Positions 17,348-26,100 of a stretch of DNA of 64,000 nt are shown here, piece after piece. The notes under the pieces were generated by a model. The model saw only the letters and a list, made by a program, of their open reading frames with translations. It searched no databases and was not told the origin of the DNA. Each line of letters opens with the position of its first letter. Positions within the stretch are counted from its first letter, which is position 1. Source of the DNA: Nanosynbacter sp963524495 (GTDB lineage: Bacteria > Patescibacteriota > Saccharimonadia > Saccharimonadales > Saccharimonadaceae); contig CP128407.1 in the NCBI GenBank assembly GCA_046846435.1, forward strand, positions 792,141 through 856,140, given 5' to 3'. Made by a program: the position numbers and the translations under genes.

Positions 17348-18075
17348 TCCTCGACATACCTTTCCATTATTTTTTTGGCAGCTCTGAATTCCTCATCAGT
17401 AAAGGTGTGGTAGTTGGCAAATTTCGGGCTAATGGTTGTACCGGTGCGAAAATGCTGCAAAGCAAATCGCTTGGCACCTTTGACGAGCTCGCCGATCTTT
17501 TCAAAATCCGCCACCTCCAGCTGCTCGCGGACGATCGTCGTCCGAAACTCATGGCCAATCCCTGAGTCAATCATCAGCCGCACATTATCTTTGATTGCCT
17601 CCAGATCAATCGGCCGGGCTGCAATCTCCACATACTTTTCCAGCGGCCCCTTGACATCCATGGCGATAAAATCAATCGTCCCCTCCTCGACCATACTGCG
17701 CACCATGTCAGGATGCGTGCCGTTAGTATCTAGCTTGACATCAAAGCCGAGGCCCTTGATCATCCGGCACAGCACCGGTAAATCTTCGTTGACCGTCGGC
17801 TCACCGCCAGAAATCACCACGCCGTCTAGCCGACCAATGCGCGATTTCAGGAAAATCATCGCCTCCTCGACTGGGATGCTCGGCGCTAAGCGTTCGGGCA
17901 GTACCAACTCCGGATTATGGCAATAGCCGCAGCGCATGTTGCAGCCCGAGAGAAACAGTGCTGCCGCCACGTGCCCTGGATAGTCCACCAGCGACAGCTT
18001 CTGAATCCCGCCAATCGCCACCCTAAGCTGGGACGGCGACGGCGCAAGCTCGCTGGTGTTCGGCGGCATCGTCAT
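17332..18075 (-). CDS. nrdG: anaerobic ribonucleotide reductase activating protein (radical SAM)
   Basis: Radical-SAM activase that installs the glycyl radical on NrdD. The CxxxCxxC motif binding the 4Fe-4S cluster is at Cys45, Cys49 and Cys52 (SGCNMRCGYC), followed by the GGE motif (VVISGGEPTV) that contacts AdoMet. At 247 residues it belongs to the longer NrdG2-type subgroup rather than the 150-aa E. coli type. The start shown overlaps the end of nrdD by 53 bp; a second ATG two codons downstream also fits. It lies immediately after nrdD, as expected for co-expression. Confidence 0.93.
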   Translation of the reverse strand: MTMPPNTSELAPSPSQLRVAIGGIQKLSLVDYPGHVAAALFLSGCNMRCGYCHNPELVLPERLAPSIPVEEAMIFLKSRIGRLDGVVISGGEPTVNEDLPVLCRMIKGLGFDVKLDTNGTHPDMVRSMVEEGTIDFIAMDVKGPLEKYVEIAARPIDLEAIKDNVRLMIDSGIGHEFRTTIVREQLEVADFEKIGELVKGAKRFALQHFRTGTTISPKFANYHTFTDEEFRAAKKIMERYVEECVIH

Positions 18076-20158
18076 AATGCTCCCTCATGTCAAATTCAGC
18101 CTGCTTACCATTATTCCACTGGGAAACTGGACGCAAGAAACCAACCACCCGCGAGTAGACCTCAGTACTCTCGCCGCAATTCGGGCAAGCCGGGTGCTCG
18201 CCGACGATATAGCCGTGGTTAGCACAAATTGAAAAGCTTGGCGTAAAGGTAAAGTACGGCAATTTGTAATTTTCGCAAATCGTCTTGACCAGCTTCTTCA
18301 GCGTCTGCGGATCGTCCATGCGCTCACCCAGGAAGAAGTGAATCACCGTGCCGCCCGTGTATTTAGTCTGCAAATTATCCTGCAAATCCATCAGCTCAAA
18401 CAAATCATCAGTGTAGTTGACTGGCAAGTGGCTGGAGTTGGTGTAGAACGGATGCTTAACCGCTGCACCCAAACCATTGGCAAAGTGCGCTCGGTCAGGG
18501 AAGCTGGCCTTGTCGAGCCGCGCCAAGCGGTAGGTCGTACCCTCAGCCGGCGTCGCCTCCAAATTGTAATTATTGCCCGTTTCTTTCTGGTATTCCACCA
18601 AGCGGTCGCGCATAAAGTCAAGCGTTTTCTCGGCAAACGCCTTGCCCTTTTCGATACCAATGTCAACGCCCAGCAAATTCAATGCTGCCTCGTTGGTGCC
18701 GATCAAACCGATGGTCGAAAAGTGATTCTTCCAGTACTCGTTGAAGCGCTTTTTAATATCGCGCAGATAAAACTTAGTGTACGGATATAGGCTGATATCC
18801 GAATCGGTCAGCTGCTCCAGCACCTTGCGTTTGGTTTCTAGGCTGTCGCGCGCCATATCCATCAATTCGCCCAGACCCTTGAAAAATTCTTTCTCATTCT
18901 TCGATTTCAGTGCCAAGCGCGGCAGGTTAATCGTCACTACGCCAATCGAGCCGGTCATTGGATTACTGCCAAACAAACCGCCGCCGCGATACTCCAGCTG
19001 ACGATTGTCAATCCGCAAGCGACAGCACATCGAGCGCGCATCTTCTGGATCCATGTCGGAATTGATGAAGTTTGAGAAGTACGGAATGCCGTATTTGGCG
19101 CTGGCTTCCCAAAGATTTTCAATGACCGGATTATCCCAGTTGAAATCCTTGGTGATATTGACCGTCGGAATCGGGAAGGTGAAGACTCGGCCATTGGCGT
19201 CGCCCTCAGACAACACCTCCAGAAGCGCCTTATTAAGCATATTCATCTCTTCTTGATAATCGCCGTAGTTGGTGTCCTGCATCTCGCCGCCGATGATCAC
19301 CGGGTTGCCAGCCATGTGCTTTGGACATTCCAGATCAAGCGTAATGTTGGTAAACGGCGTCTGGAAACCAACCCGCGTTGGCACATTGACATTGAATACG
19401 AATTCCTGCAGTGCTTGCTTAACTTCGTCATAGCTTAATTTATCAGCGCGAATAAATGGCGCTAAGAGCGTGTCAAAATCAGAGAACGCCTGAGCGCCAG
19501 CCGCTTCGCCCTGCAAAGTGTAGAAGAAATTGACCACTTGCCCAAGAGCTGAACGGAAATGCTTGGCCGGCTTGGAGGCAACCTTGTTTTTAACGCCAGT
19601 AAAACCTTGGCGCAGCAAATCCATCAGATCCCAACCAACACAGTAAACACTCAGCAAATTGAGGTCGTGAATATGTAGATCGCCCTCTTTATGCGCCCGG
19701 CCGATTTTCGGCGAATAGATTTTATCCAACCAGTAGGTCTTGGTAATTTCCGCCGAAACGTAATTATTCAGGCCCTGCAAACTATAGCCCATGTTGGAGT
19801 TTTCTTTGACTTTCCAGTCCAAGTTGTTGACGTATTTATCGATCAAATCGACGTGCGCATTGGAAGTAATTTCACGCAGTTTTTTATGCTGGTCGCGGTA
19901 GATAATGTAGGCTTTGGCAGTTTTCTTGAACTTGGAATCAATCAAGATATCCTCGACGACATCCTGGATATCCTCGACACCCGGCAAGCGTTTTGGGTTG
20001 CGGGTTTCTAGTACCGCCAGTACCTTATCGGTCAATTTAACAGCCTGCTTAGCATCAAATTCGCCAGTCTCCAGACCCGCCTTCTCGATGGCCTTCTCGA
20101 TTTTTTTACGGTCAAATTTAACAGTTCGACCGTCGCGTTTTTTGATTGATTTATACAT
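18023..20158 (-). CDS. nrdD: anaerobic (class III) ribonucleoside-triphosphate reductase
   Basis: Oxygen-sensitive glycyl-radical enzyme reducing NTPs to dNTPs. The N-terminal ATP-cone (about residues 1-95, starting SIKKRDGRTVKFDRKKI) gives allosteric control. The catalytic barrel follows, and the C-terminus has the zinc site (Cys645, His648, Cys658, Cys661) and the glycyl radical loop RVVGFLRPV with Gly673. Length (711 aa) is normal. A strong AAGGAGGGG ribosome site lies just before the ATG, and two NrdR-type boxes lie in the promoter. It leads the operon nrdD-nrdG-flavin reductase-acidic protein. No aerobic NrdAB is seen in the window. Confidence 0.97.
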   Translation of the reverse strand: MYKSIKKRDGRTVKFDRKKIEKAIEKAGLETGEFDAKQAVKLTDKVLAVLETRNPKRLPGVEDIQDVVEDILIDSKFKKTAKAYIIYRDQHKKLREITSNAHVDLIDKYVNNLDWKVKENSNMGYSLQGLNNYVSAEITKTYWLDKIYSPKIGRAHKEGDLHIHDLNLLSVYCVGWDLMDLLRQGFTGVKNKVASKPAKHFRSALGQVVNFFYTLQGEAAGAQAFSDFDTLLAPFIRADKLSYDEVKQALQEFVFNVNVPTRVGFQTPFTNITLDLECPKHMAGNPVIIGGEMQDTNYGDYQEEMNMLNKALLEVLSEGDANGRVFTFPIPTVNITKDFNWDNPVIENLWEASAKYGIPYFSNFINSDMDPEDARSMCCRLRIDNRQLEYRGGGLFGSNPMTGSIGVVTINLPRLALKSKNEKEFFKGLGELMDMARDSLETKRKVLEQLTDSDISLYPYTKFYLRDIKKRFNEYWKNHFSTIGLIGTNEAALNLLGVDIGIEKGKAFAEKTLDFMRDRLVEYQKETGNNYNLEATPAEGTTYRLARLDKASFPDRAHFANGLGAAVKHPFYTNSSHLPVNYTDDLFELMDLQDNLQTKYTGGTVIHFFLGERMDDPQTLKKLVKTICENYKLPYFTFTPSFSICANHGYIVGEHPACPNCGESTEVYSRVVGFLRPVSQWNNGKQAEFDMREHYDDAAEHQRACAVAVPA

Positions 20159-20242
20159 ACCCCTCCTTATTCTGGCAACAGCAAACCGGCCCCAACCTCC
20201 CCGAGGGGCGCGTGTTGCAAAAAACGTTATTTATTTTCTAAA

Positions 20243-20258
20243 ACACCATATCTAGTGC
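20243..20258. promoter_or_regulatory. NrdR box 1 upstream of nrdD
   Basis: ACACCATATCTAGTGC is close to the NrdR consensus ACACwATATATwGTGT. It lies just downstream of the -10 box, over the expected transcription start, where NrdR binding would block initiation. Confidence 0.75.
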
Positions 20259-20267
20259 TTAATATAG

Positions 20268-20297
20268 AATATACACGCGATATATAGCGTTTGTCAA
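20268..20297 (-). promoter_or_regulatory. nrdD promoter
   Basis: Minus-strand TTGACA (20292-20297) and TATATT (20268-20273) with an 18-bp spacer. The predicted leader is about 100 nt, contains a CCCCTCGGGG hairpin, and ends in a strong Shine-Dalgarno sequence, in contrast with the leaderless genes around it. Confidence 0.65.
20275..20290. promoter_or_regulatory. NrdR box 2 upstream of nrdD
   Basis: ACGCGATATATAGCGT, 32 bp from box 1 (three helical turns), lies exactly between the -35 and -10 elements. Paired boxes at 31-32 bp are the known NrdR arrangement. No nrdR gene is in this window. Confidence 0.7.
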
Positions 20298-20316
20298 CGA
20301 AAATACATTGTATTAT

Positions 20317-20856
20317 TTACATATGAAGTGCGGAAGTATTTGTTCCCTCTGATAACCCCAAAACATCGCCCCAAATCATATCAACAACTTCTGCTTGAGC
20401 CAGCTGTTCGCCAATTCGCTGCTCGCCCGGTACATTCAAAACGTCTTGATCTTTCCACCACTGGCGCATCTCCGATTCGCCAAATTCATGAGCGTTTGGC
20501 TTAGTGGCGTGGCGGCGCACCGTTTCCTCAAACGATATATCAAAATAATAAATCAACTTTTCGCCCTGAAAATCATCCAGCAGCCGATGTATCATCGCGC
20601 CGTATTTTTTATTGCTCAAAACACCCTCCAGAATCACCGTATAACCAACTCTATTGCCGTACATACACAGATCGTACATCAGCTGAATCGCCGGATTGCT
20701 TTCACTATCTTTCACGCGCAGTATTTCCCGCCGCACCACATCCTGTGACACCAGCATCGTGCCGTAGCCTAGTTGACGCTGGAGCAAGCGCGCCGTGCTG
20801 GTTTTACCGCAACCAGAATTACCGCGGAGAATGATCAGCGGATGAGAGGCCGTCAC
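20317..20856 (-). CDS. P-loop kinase of unknown substrate
   Basis: AAA_33/zeta-toxin-like P-loop kinase, 179 aa. Walker A is RGNSGCGKTS near residues 11-19; a lid-like segment ETVRRHATKPNAHEFGE and the acidic DVVRRE helix follow. The fold suggests phosphorylation of a small molecule. It starts 4 nt inside the end of the phosphotransferase gene, so the two are made together. No antitoxin-like gene accompanies it, which makes a toxin role unlikely. Substrate unknown. Confidence 0.75.
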   Translation of the reverse strand: MTASHPLIILRGNSGCGKTSTARLLQRQLGYGTMLVSQDVVRREILRVKDSESNPAIQLMYDLCMYGNRVGYTVILEGVLSNKKYGAMIHRLLDDFQGEKLIYYFDISFEETVRRHATKPNAHEFGESEMRQWWKDQDVLNVPGEQRIGEQLAQAEVVDMIWGDVLGLSEGTNTSALHM

Positions 20857-21863
20857 GTGCGCTCCAGCAAATCATAAGCGGTGGCAGCCGATAATGCCTG
20901 CATTTGGCGAAGATTATCACCTGGCTGGAGCGGCGGTTTGAGGCTGCGGATAAGATAAAAGCCAACAAATGCCGCTAACATCTCCGCATTGAGTTCATCC
21001 AACCATGGCGTTACTTCATGACCATGTCGCACCATATCAATCAAAAACTCCGTCGCACCAGACCCCCGAGGCGCATAGGAAGCCCAGTTCCAATCAACCA
21101 ATTTCAACTGACCAGTTTGCGGCTGAAACGCCAAATTATCACTGCGAACATCACTGTGATCAAAACAGTTTTCTGGCTGCTTGGCGAATTGCTTGGCATG
21201 TGCCGAAATATCAGCTAATTCATCACTCCTACTCAATAATTCCATCATCTTCTGGCAGCGCCGCTGGTTGGCTTCTGATTGCTCCGGTAATAATGTTTGG
21301 TAGTTATCAATCAGCTGACGGCGAATATCAGCCTCGGCAATAACTCGATCAATGCCGTCATCCAAGCCAAGCTCCGCCGTCGTAAACGGCTGTAATTGTA
21401 GCTCCTCAATCACCTTATGCGGTAACTCCGTTCTTTCCAACTCGCGAGTTGTAGCTACCACCGCTGAGATATACCGCTTGGCCACAGATTTTTCCGCTGG
21501 CGGCCGCCACAACCAGCCGTCGGCTGATGCATAGCTAGTCGTCATCAGCACGTGCCCGTCGCCGTCCAGTTTTATCCAGTCAGCAACAAATTTTGGGTGA
21601 ACTTTCTGCAACATCCGCATCACTTCATAATCTTTTTTCAGCCAAGCTAACTCGGTCTCACCATCATCAGGCAACACATCAATATCAACTTCTTTGACAA
21701 AAATTGTCCGATCGCCGGCCGACACCAAAGCCCGGCGATTACGCGAAAAGCCGCCGCTCACCGAAGTAACTCGCAGGTCGGAAGAGTCAACACCGAGTTC
21801 CACTGCCGCACACTGCAGCGCTCTATTGGTCAGCAATTTGTTGGGACTGAGCGAAGTTTTCAT
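20853..21863 (-). CDS. APH-family phosphotransferase
   Basis: Aminoglycoside phosphotransferase/choline kinase-like enzyme (336 aa). The catalytic loop appears as FDHSDVRSDN (in place of the usual HGDLxxxN) and the metal-binding motif as LVDWNWA. The N-terminal lobe has a glycine-containing VSGGFSRNR loop and a lysine in FVKEVD. Family members phosphorylate antibiotics, sugars or nucleosides; the substrate cannot be told from sequence. It is first in a two-gene unit with the P-loop kinase and has a leaderless-type promoter. Confidence 0.8.
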   Translation of the reverse strand: MKTSLSPNKLLTNRALQCAAVELGVDSSDLRVTSVSGGFSRNRRALVSAGDRTIFVKEVDIDVLPDDGETELAWLKKDYEVMRMLQKVHPKFVADWIKLDGDGHVLMTTSYASADGWLWRPPAEKSVAKRYISAVVATTRELERTELPHKVIEELQLQPFTTAELGLDDGIDRVIAEADIRRQLIDNYQTLLPEQSEANQRRCQKMMELLSRSDELADISAHAKQFAKQPENCFDHSDVRSDNLAFQPQTGQLKLVDWNWASYAPRGSGATEFLIDMVRHGHEVTPWLDELNAEMLAAFVGFYLIRSLKPPLQPGDNLRQMQALSAATAYDLLERT

Positions 21864-21869
21864 ATGGAA

Positions 21870-21875
21870 ATTATA
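21870..21875 (-). promoter_or_regulatory. -10 box of the APH-family gene (leaderless type)
   Basis: TATAAT on the minus strand, six bases before the ATG at 21863. Confidence 0.65.
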
Positions 21876-21890
21876 GCATTGACCTCGAGT

Positions 21891-22904
21891 TTACCGCGAG
21901 TCGACGTGCGAAACAACCAACGTAAATTCCGCGCCACTTGGCGGCTGACTTTTAACCCGAATTGTGTAGCCACAGCGATCCGCCAGCGACTTGGCGATCG
22001 CCAGCCCCAAACCATGACCCGACACATCGGTCCGCGTCCGCGCCGGGTCTGCCCGGTAAAATCGCTCAAAGATATGCTTTTGGTCGCCCGGCGCGATGCC
22101 TGGGCCGTTATCTCTCACTGTGAATTCCAGCGCATGTTTTTTACGATTCACCCACGCAATCACATTCACTTCGCCGTTTTTTGGCGGCGCGTATTTGATG
22201 GCGTTATCTACAAAGATTGCTAGAATTTGACGAACCGCATTTGTCTGAAGCGGCACGTCGCAGGCCAAGGATTGATCATCACACACGAGCTTTACCCGCT
22301 TTGCCTGCGCGACTGGTGTAAACCGCGTCACCACGTCTTCAATAAGCGTAGCTGGATTGACCAATTCTGGCTCGGTCATGGTCTGCTCCGATTTCGCCAG
22401 ATCCAACAATGAATTACTGAGCTCGGTCAATTTCTTAATTTCTGCCACGTTTTGATTCAAAACCCGGCGGGCTTTCTTCTCGGTCAGCGTCGATTTTCTG
22501 AGTGCCACTTCGTTCACAAGCAACAACGCCGCCAACGGTGTTCGTAGCTCATGGCTGGCATCCGACACAAACTGCGCTTGCTGCTCAATTGACCGCTCAA
22601 TTGGCACCAGTGTCTTCCGCGCTAATAGCAGACTGAGCCAATAGCCAACCAGTAGCATCACCCCGTTCAGTACCGCCAGTGACATAACCACCGACCCGCG
22701 CGTCTCGCGGTTGCGCCGTTCCAGGCGGCGATTGAACTGACGTTCGACGAGCTCTGGTGGCTGCTGAGCATGTTCACTCGGCGGCAACGGACGATCTAAT
22801 TGTACGGAAGTGATAGCATAAATAATCACGCTAAACACCAGTGATAACGTCATGATCACCGCCAGATAGCTCAGTGCCAGGCGTCTGACGCGCTGCTGTT
22901 TCAT
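21891..22904 (-). CDS. sensor histidine kinase
   Basis: Membrane sensor kinase of the OmpR-partner type, 337 aa. TM helices at about 10-32 and 71-93 enclose a short, basic, Pro- and Arg-rich extracellular loop of about 40 residues. The phospho-acceptor is His118 in SDASHELRTPL. The HATPase domain has NAIKYAPP (N box), DNGPGIAPG (G1) and GHGLGLAIAKS (G2). The ligand is unknown; the small loop suggests sensing in or at the membrane. Its start overlaps the response-regulator stop by 4 nt. Confidence 0.95.
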   Translation of the reverse strand: MKQQRVRRLALSYLAVIMTLSLVFSVIIYAITSVQLDRPLPPSEHAQQPPELVERQFNRRLERRNRETRGSVVMSLAVLNGVMLLVGYWLSLLLARKTLVPIERSIEQQAQFVSDASHELRTPLAALLLVNEVALRKSTLTEKKARRVLNQNVAEIKKLTELSNSLLDLAKSEQTMTEPELVNPATLIEDVVTRFTPVAQAKRVKLVCDDQSLACDVPLQTNAVRQILAIFVDNAIKYAPPKNGEVNVIAWVNRKKHALEFTVRDNGPGIAPGDQKHIFERFYRADPARTRTDVSGHGLGLAIAKSLADRCGYTIRVKSQPPSGAEFTLVVSHVDSR

Positions 22905-23575
22905 GATTTATCCTCCAGCTTGTAGCCAAAGCCCGGGACGGTGTGAATCAATTTTGCGTCAAATGGTTTATCAATTTTGCGGCGCAAAAACATGATGAAT
23001 AATTCAACATTGTTCGGCAAGACATCGGCATCAAAATCCCACACGTGCGAGATGATTTGCTCTTTGGACAGGACCTTGCCGGCGTTACGCATCAGATATT
23101 CCAAGACAGCGTATTCTTTGGCAGTCAGGCTAATTTCCTGTGCGGCGCGCGTCACTTTTTTCAAACTCGGATCAAGCGTCAAATCACCAACCCGCAAGAC
23201 TTCTTCCAGCTTCTCATTCGGGCGGCGCAATAGGGCACGAAGACGCGCCAATAACACCTCAAAACTAAACGGCTTCGCCAGATAATCATCAGCGCCCATA
23301 TCCAAGCCTTCGACAATATCCCGCTCAGCATCACGCGCCGTCAACATCAAAATCGGCGTCTGATTACCATCTTGACGTAGCACCCGGCAAACCTCATAGC
23401 CATTCATTTCCGGCAGCATCACGTCAAGAATAATCACGTCATAGTCATCCGCCGTCGCCGTTCGGTACCCCTCATCGCCGTCATGCGCCACGTCAACCGC
23501 GTAGGCTTCATCTTCCAAGCCTTCCTTCAGCGACCGGGCGATTGCCGTGTCATCTTCTACTAGTAAAATTCTCAT
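22901..23575 (-). CDS. OmpR-family response regulator
   Basis: Two-component DNA-binding regulator (224 aa) with receiver domain phospho-acceptor Asp51 in IILDVMLP, the acidic pair EDD at 7-9, the conserved Lys in YLAKPF, and a C-terminal winged helix (LTAKEYAVLEYLMRN; HVWDFD; VPGFGYKLE). It is first in the operon with the histidine kinase. Targets are unknown; neighbouring envelope genes (S66 carboxypeptidase, glycosyltransferase) are candidates by position only. Confidence 0.96.
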   Translation of the reverse strand: MRILLVEDDTAIARSLKEGLEDEAYAVDVAHDGDEGYRTATADDYDVIILDVMLPEMNGYEVCRVLRQDGNQTPILMLTARDAERDIVEGLDMGADDYLAKPFSFEVLLARLRALLRRPNEKLEEVLRVGDLTLDPSLKKVTRAAQEISLTAKEYAVLEYLMRNAGKVLSKEQIISHVWDFDADVLPNNVELFIMFLRRKIDKPFDAKLIHTVPGFGYKLEDKS

Positions 23576-23649
23576 CAGCTAACTATCCTCTTTTTTACTT
23601 TAGCACAGGCATCTGAAAAACTGCTGAAAGCACCCCTCTCAAAAAGAAA

Positions 23650-24642
23650 TTAGTCGCCGCAACGAATGACAATTTTAGTACCATCTCCCGCTACGACCTT
23701 ACATTTACCGCCAACCGGATACGTAAACTTCGGGTCAGTGTGACCAAAATCCAGATTGACCACCACTGGAATCGTGGGATCGATATTTTTCGAAAGGATG
23801 ATGTCGCTAATCATATCGTCAGTCGCCCGAGATTCGCCCTGAAAACGCCCAACCAAAATTGCTTTCACCTGACGAAAAAATGACTGCTGCATCAACGCCT
23901 GCACGTGACGCTCAAACGTTTCAGGAATTGAATCATAGCTATCGTCTTCAATACACAAAATAATATCGCCTTCAACTTTCGGAAAATATTCCGTACCATT
24001 CAACAGATTTAGACTGCACAAATTGCCGCCAATCATTACTCCTTCAGCCGATCCGCTCTGCACAACTCGCGGTCCATTATTTTTCAAAGCTTGGCGCGGC
24101 GAAGCTTCGTCATAATTCCACGGGAAATCGTAAAATGTTTCCGATTGCTGAACGACAAGTTCTGTTGGCTGATTGGTAAACAAACACCGCCGAAAATACT
24201 CCAACGAATAATTAGCTTCTGGCGGCAAACCAAAACAATAGAAATTTGGCATCGCATAGGTCACCAGCCCAGTTTTTGCCAAAATCGCGTGATTAAGAAC
24301 GGTAATATCAGAAAAGCCACCAAAGATCTTCGGATTGTCTTTAATAATTTGCCAGTCAATTTTACCCAGCATCTGATTTGAATTAAATCCGCCAATCGCC
24401 GCCAAAACACACTTCACGTTTTCGTCCATAAACGCTTCGTGTAAATCTTCAATCTTCTCGTCATCCGTCGGACAACCTCGCTGATTCTGGGAAAAAGCAT
24501 TGTTGCTAAACGTAACTTTTAGTCCCAGTGATTCTAACGCCGCTTTCGCCCTATCTAAAACTCTTTCGTCAATATCGCTCGCCGAACGCGCCGGCGCAAA
24601 TACCCTGACTTCATCGCCTGGCTGTAATTTCTCTGGTATCAT
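23650..24642 (-). CDS. S66 family LD-carboxypeptidase / MccF-like peptidase
   Basis: Serine peptidase of family S66 (330 aa), acting on muropeptide L,D bonds (LdcA) or on peptide-nucleotide antibiotics (MccF). Visible: N-terminal APARSASD, the GGFNSNQML motif, the nucleophile-bearing GFSDIT, the MIGGNLCSL segment, an acidic CIEDD, and the histidine motif DFGHTDPKF. The GGFNSNQ form resembles the MccF side of the family more than E. coli LdcA, but I cannot decide between immunity and wall recycling. AGGAAGGG provides the ribosome site. Confidence 0.88.
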   Translation of the reverse strand: MIPEKLQPGDEVRVFAPARSASDIDERVLDRAKAALESLGLKVTFSNNAFSQNQRGCPTDDEKIEDLHEAFMDENVKCVLAAIGGFNSNQMLGKIDWQIIKDNPKIFGGFSDITVLNHAILAKTGLVTYAMPNFYCFGLPPEANYSLEYFRRCLFTNQPTELVVQQSETFYDFPWNYDEASPRQALKNNGPRVVQSGSAEGVMIGGNLCSLNLLNGTEYFPKVEGDIILCIEDDSYDSIPETFERHVQALMQQSFFRQVKAILVGRFQGESRATDDMISDIILSKNIDPTIPVVVNLDFGHTDPKFTYPVGGKCKVVAGDGTKIVIRCGD

Positions 24643-24670
24643 ATATTTCCCTTCCTAAAATTAATCAATC

Positions 24671-24690
24671 AAAAAACCTCCCGCAGGAGG
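24671..24690 (-). terminator. intrinsic terminator after the ASCH gene
   Basis: Minus strand CCTCC-TGCG-GGAGG followed by six T residues, about 100 nt after the ASCH stop codon and before the S66 gene. Confidence 0.65.
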
Positions 24691-24791
24691 CATACCACAA
24701 CAACAAGACACCTCCTGCTTACACGTGGAGATGGTAACAAATTGAGAGTAAATTCGTCATGGCTTCAGTACATCATAGCCATACTGAAAGA

Positions 24792-25166
24792 TTAAAGCAA
24801 CGAACGAACTTCCACTGCTAGCACGCCATAATGTTTTTGGTCAGCAACGGAATAATATTTGTTGTATTCGGCAGCGGCAGCTTCGGCACTGGTGGCGTGC
24901 GGGATAACACGGTGGTAACCCTCGGCCTGCACCATTTCTAAAAAGGAATTGTAGTGGCGGATGGCGATAATCTCCACGCGTGCTTGATCTGGTTCGCCGT
25001 CGTGTAGTATTCCTTCGGCATCGCGAACATCGCGGCGCAGGCGAATCTTATCGCCGACTCGATACTCGGCAAACTTTCCACGATTCAACCGACCTTCAAC
25101 CGTCTTCCGCCCGGCGATAATATCGTCGAGTAATTTTGATTCTCGTCCCGAGTGCCAGATTTTCAT
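24792..25166 (-). CDS. ASCH domain protein
   Basis: 124-residue ASCH-fold protein. The typical start WHSGRESKLLDDIIAGRKTVEGRLNRGKF and the later GDKIRL strand mark the family, which is related to PUA domains and includes RNA-binding and amidohydrolase-type members. Substrate unknown. A TAGGA site precedes the ATG. An upstream TATAAT near 25234-25239 would give a leader of about 60 nt. Confidence 0.85.
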   Translation of the reverse strand: MKIWHSGRESKLLDDIIAGRKTVEGRLNRGKFAEYRVGDKIRLRRDVRDAEGILHDGEPDQARVEIIAIRHYNSFLEMVQAEGYHRVIPHATSAEAAAAEYNKYYSVADQKHYGVLAVEVRSLL

Positions 25167-25538
25167 AATTCCTACAGTGTTGTATCTTTTTTATAGTTTT
25201 TCTTAACTTCTTGCCAACAGCGATGCCATAGAATTATAGCACAGCCTATAAAAGTGTTTCTACTAGTCATGCCTACAAGGATATATTAGGGTATATTTTA
25301 TGAATATAGCCCTCCATAAGCTAAAACCTCTAAGATGGCAATGTGTTGCCCGTGATAACATCAGATATCTCTTACGTGAAAGGTAGCTAAAATTGTTTAT
25401 GATTTCCTACGCCAAAAGGCACCAATGTTTAGGACAGATACCTACTACAAACCATACTCAGATAATTTAATTGACGATATCTTCTAGATATAGGTGCCCT
25501 AGATTTTATAAAGTACTAAATCCGTCTTCTCCCATTCC
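25167..25538. other. non-coding stretch, possible relic DNA
   Basis: About 370 bases with no credible open frame. The part next to the ASCH gene holds its likely promoter. The rest is A+T rich and carries short protein-like fragments broken by stops on the minus strand; I could not assign them to a family. Confidence 0.4.
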
Positions 25539-25996
25539 TTAATCACCGTAGTCAAAGTATATAGCTATAACTACAATTTTAGCATTGTCGTATATCTGTT
25601 TTGACATAAGCCTCTTGAGACCTCTCAAGCTAAAAAGATTAAAATCTCTAGACTCATCGCCAGATACTTCATGCATTGGATTCTATGGTGTAATAAATAC
25701 ATAGCTTATATCCGTATAATAATACTTGCTGCCATCAGGATATGTATGAATTGCAATCGGCTGAGAGCGTAGTTCACTCCAGGCAACGAAACAAGCCTAC
25801 TGCAGTGTGGCTGTAGCAACTTTAGCTGACTCTTGTTGTAGCCAGACTCTTTGGCTATTTCACGCAAAACCGCTTGCCACGACATTCCATCCAACTCCAC
25901 ATGCCTACCAAACTACAATAAAATTAGTTTACGATGCTTATACAGAATAATACAAGGGGTGTCTCCTGCTTTACTTTTCACGATATATCCACTAAC
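25539..25996 (-). pseudogene. decayed NUDIX hydrolase
   Basis: Reading the minus strand in pieces gives a NUDIX protein. The first part has VSGYIV, then KHRKLILL, an in-frame TAG, then FGRHVELDG and the NUDIX box remnant VLREIAKESGY, followed by SQLKLLQP. After a one-base frame change come SQPIAIHTYPDG, YYYTDISYVFITP, a second TAG, then HEVSGDESRDFNLFSL and a final TAA. The start codon also appears to be lost. Two stops and one frameshift in an otherwise well-matching order indicate a pseudogene. The longest intact piece (25706-25900) could be mistaken for a small gene. Confidence 0.7.
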
Positions 25997-26100
25997 GCAT
26001 ATACCGCGCCGACCAGGCTAGCTGTGTATATAGGGCATTTATATGATAAATTCTACTTTGATTATGAAGTGTAGTCAAAAATCTTCAGATTAGGCAAATC
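25997..26100. other. short gap after HTH gene
   Basis: About 100 A+T-rich bases between the NUDIX relic and the HTH gene; no signal recognised. Confidence 0.3.

Noticed and set aside
20317..20856. Zeta-type toxin
   Set aside because: No epsilon-like antitoxin partner; the gene is coupled to a metabolic-type phosphotransferase instead.
24671..24730. Riboswitch or attenuator upstream of the S66 gene
   Set aside because: The hairpin has its T-run on the minus strand and follows the ASCH gene, so it is best explained as that gene's terminator; no conserved aptamer was recognised.
25706..25900. Small 64-codon gene on the minus strand
   Set aside because: It is the middle part of a broken NUDIX gene; frames before and after continue the same family across stops.
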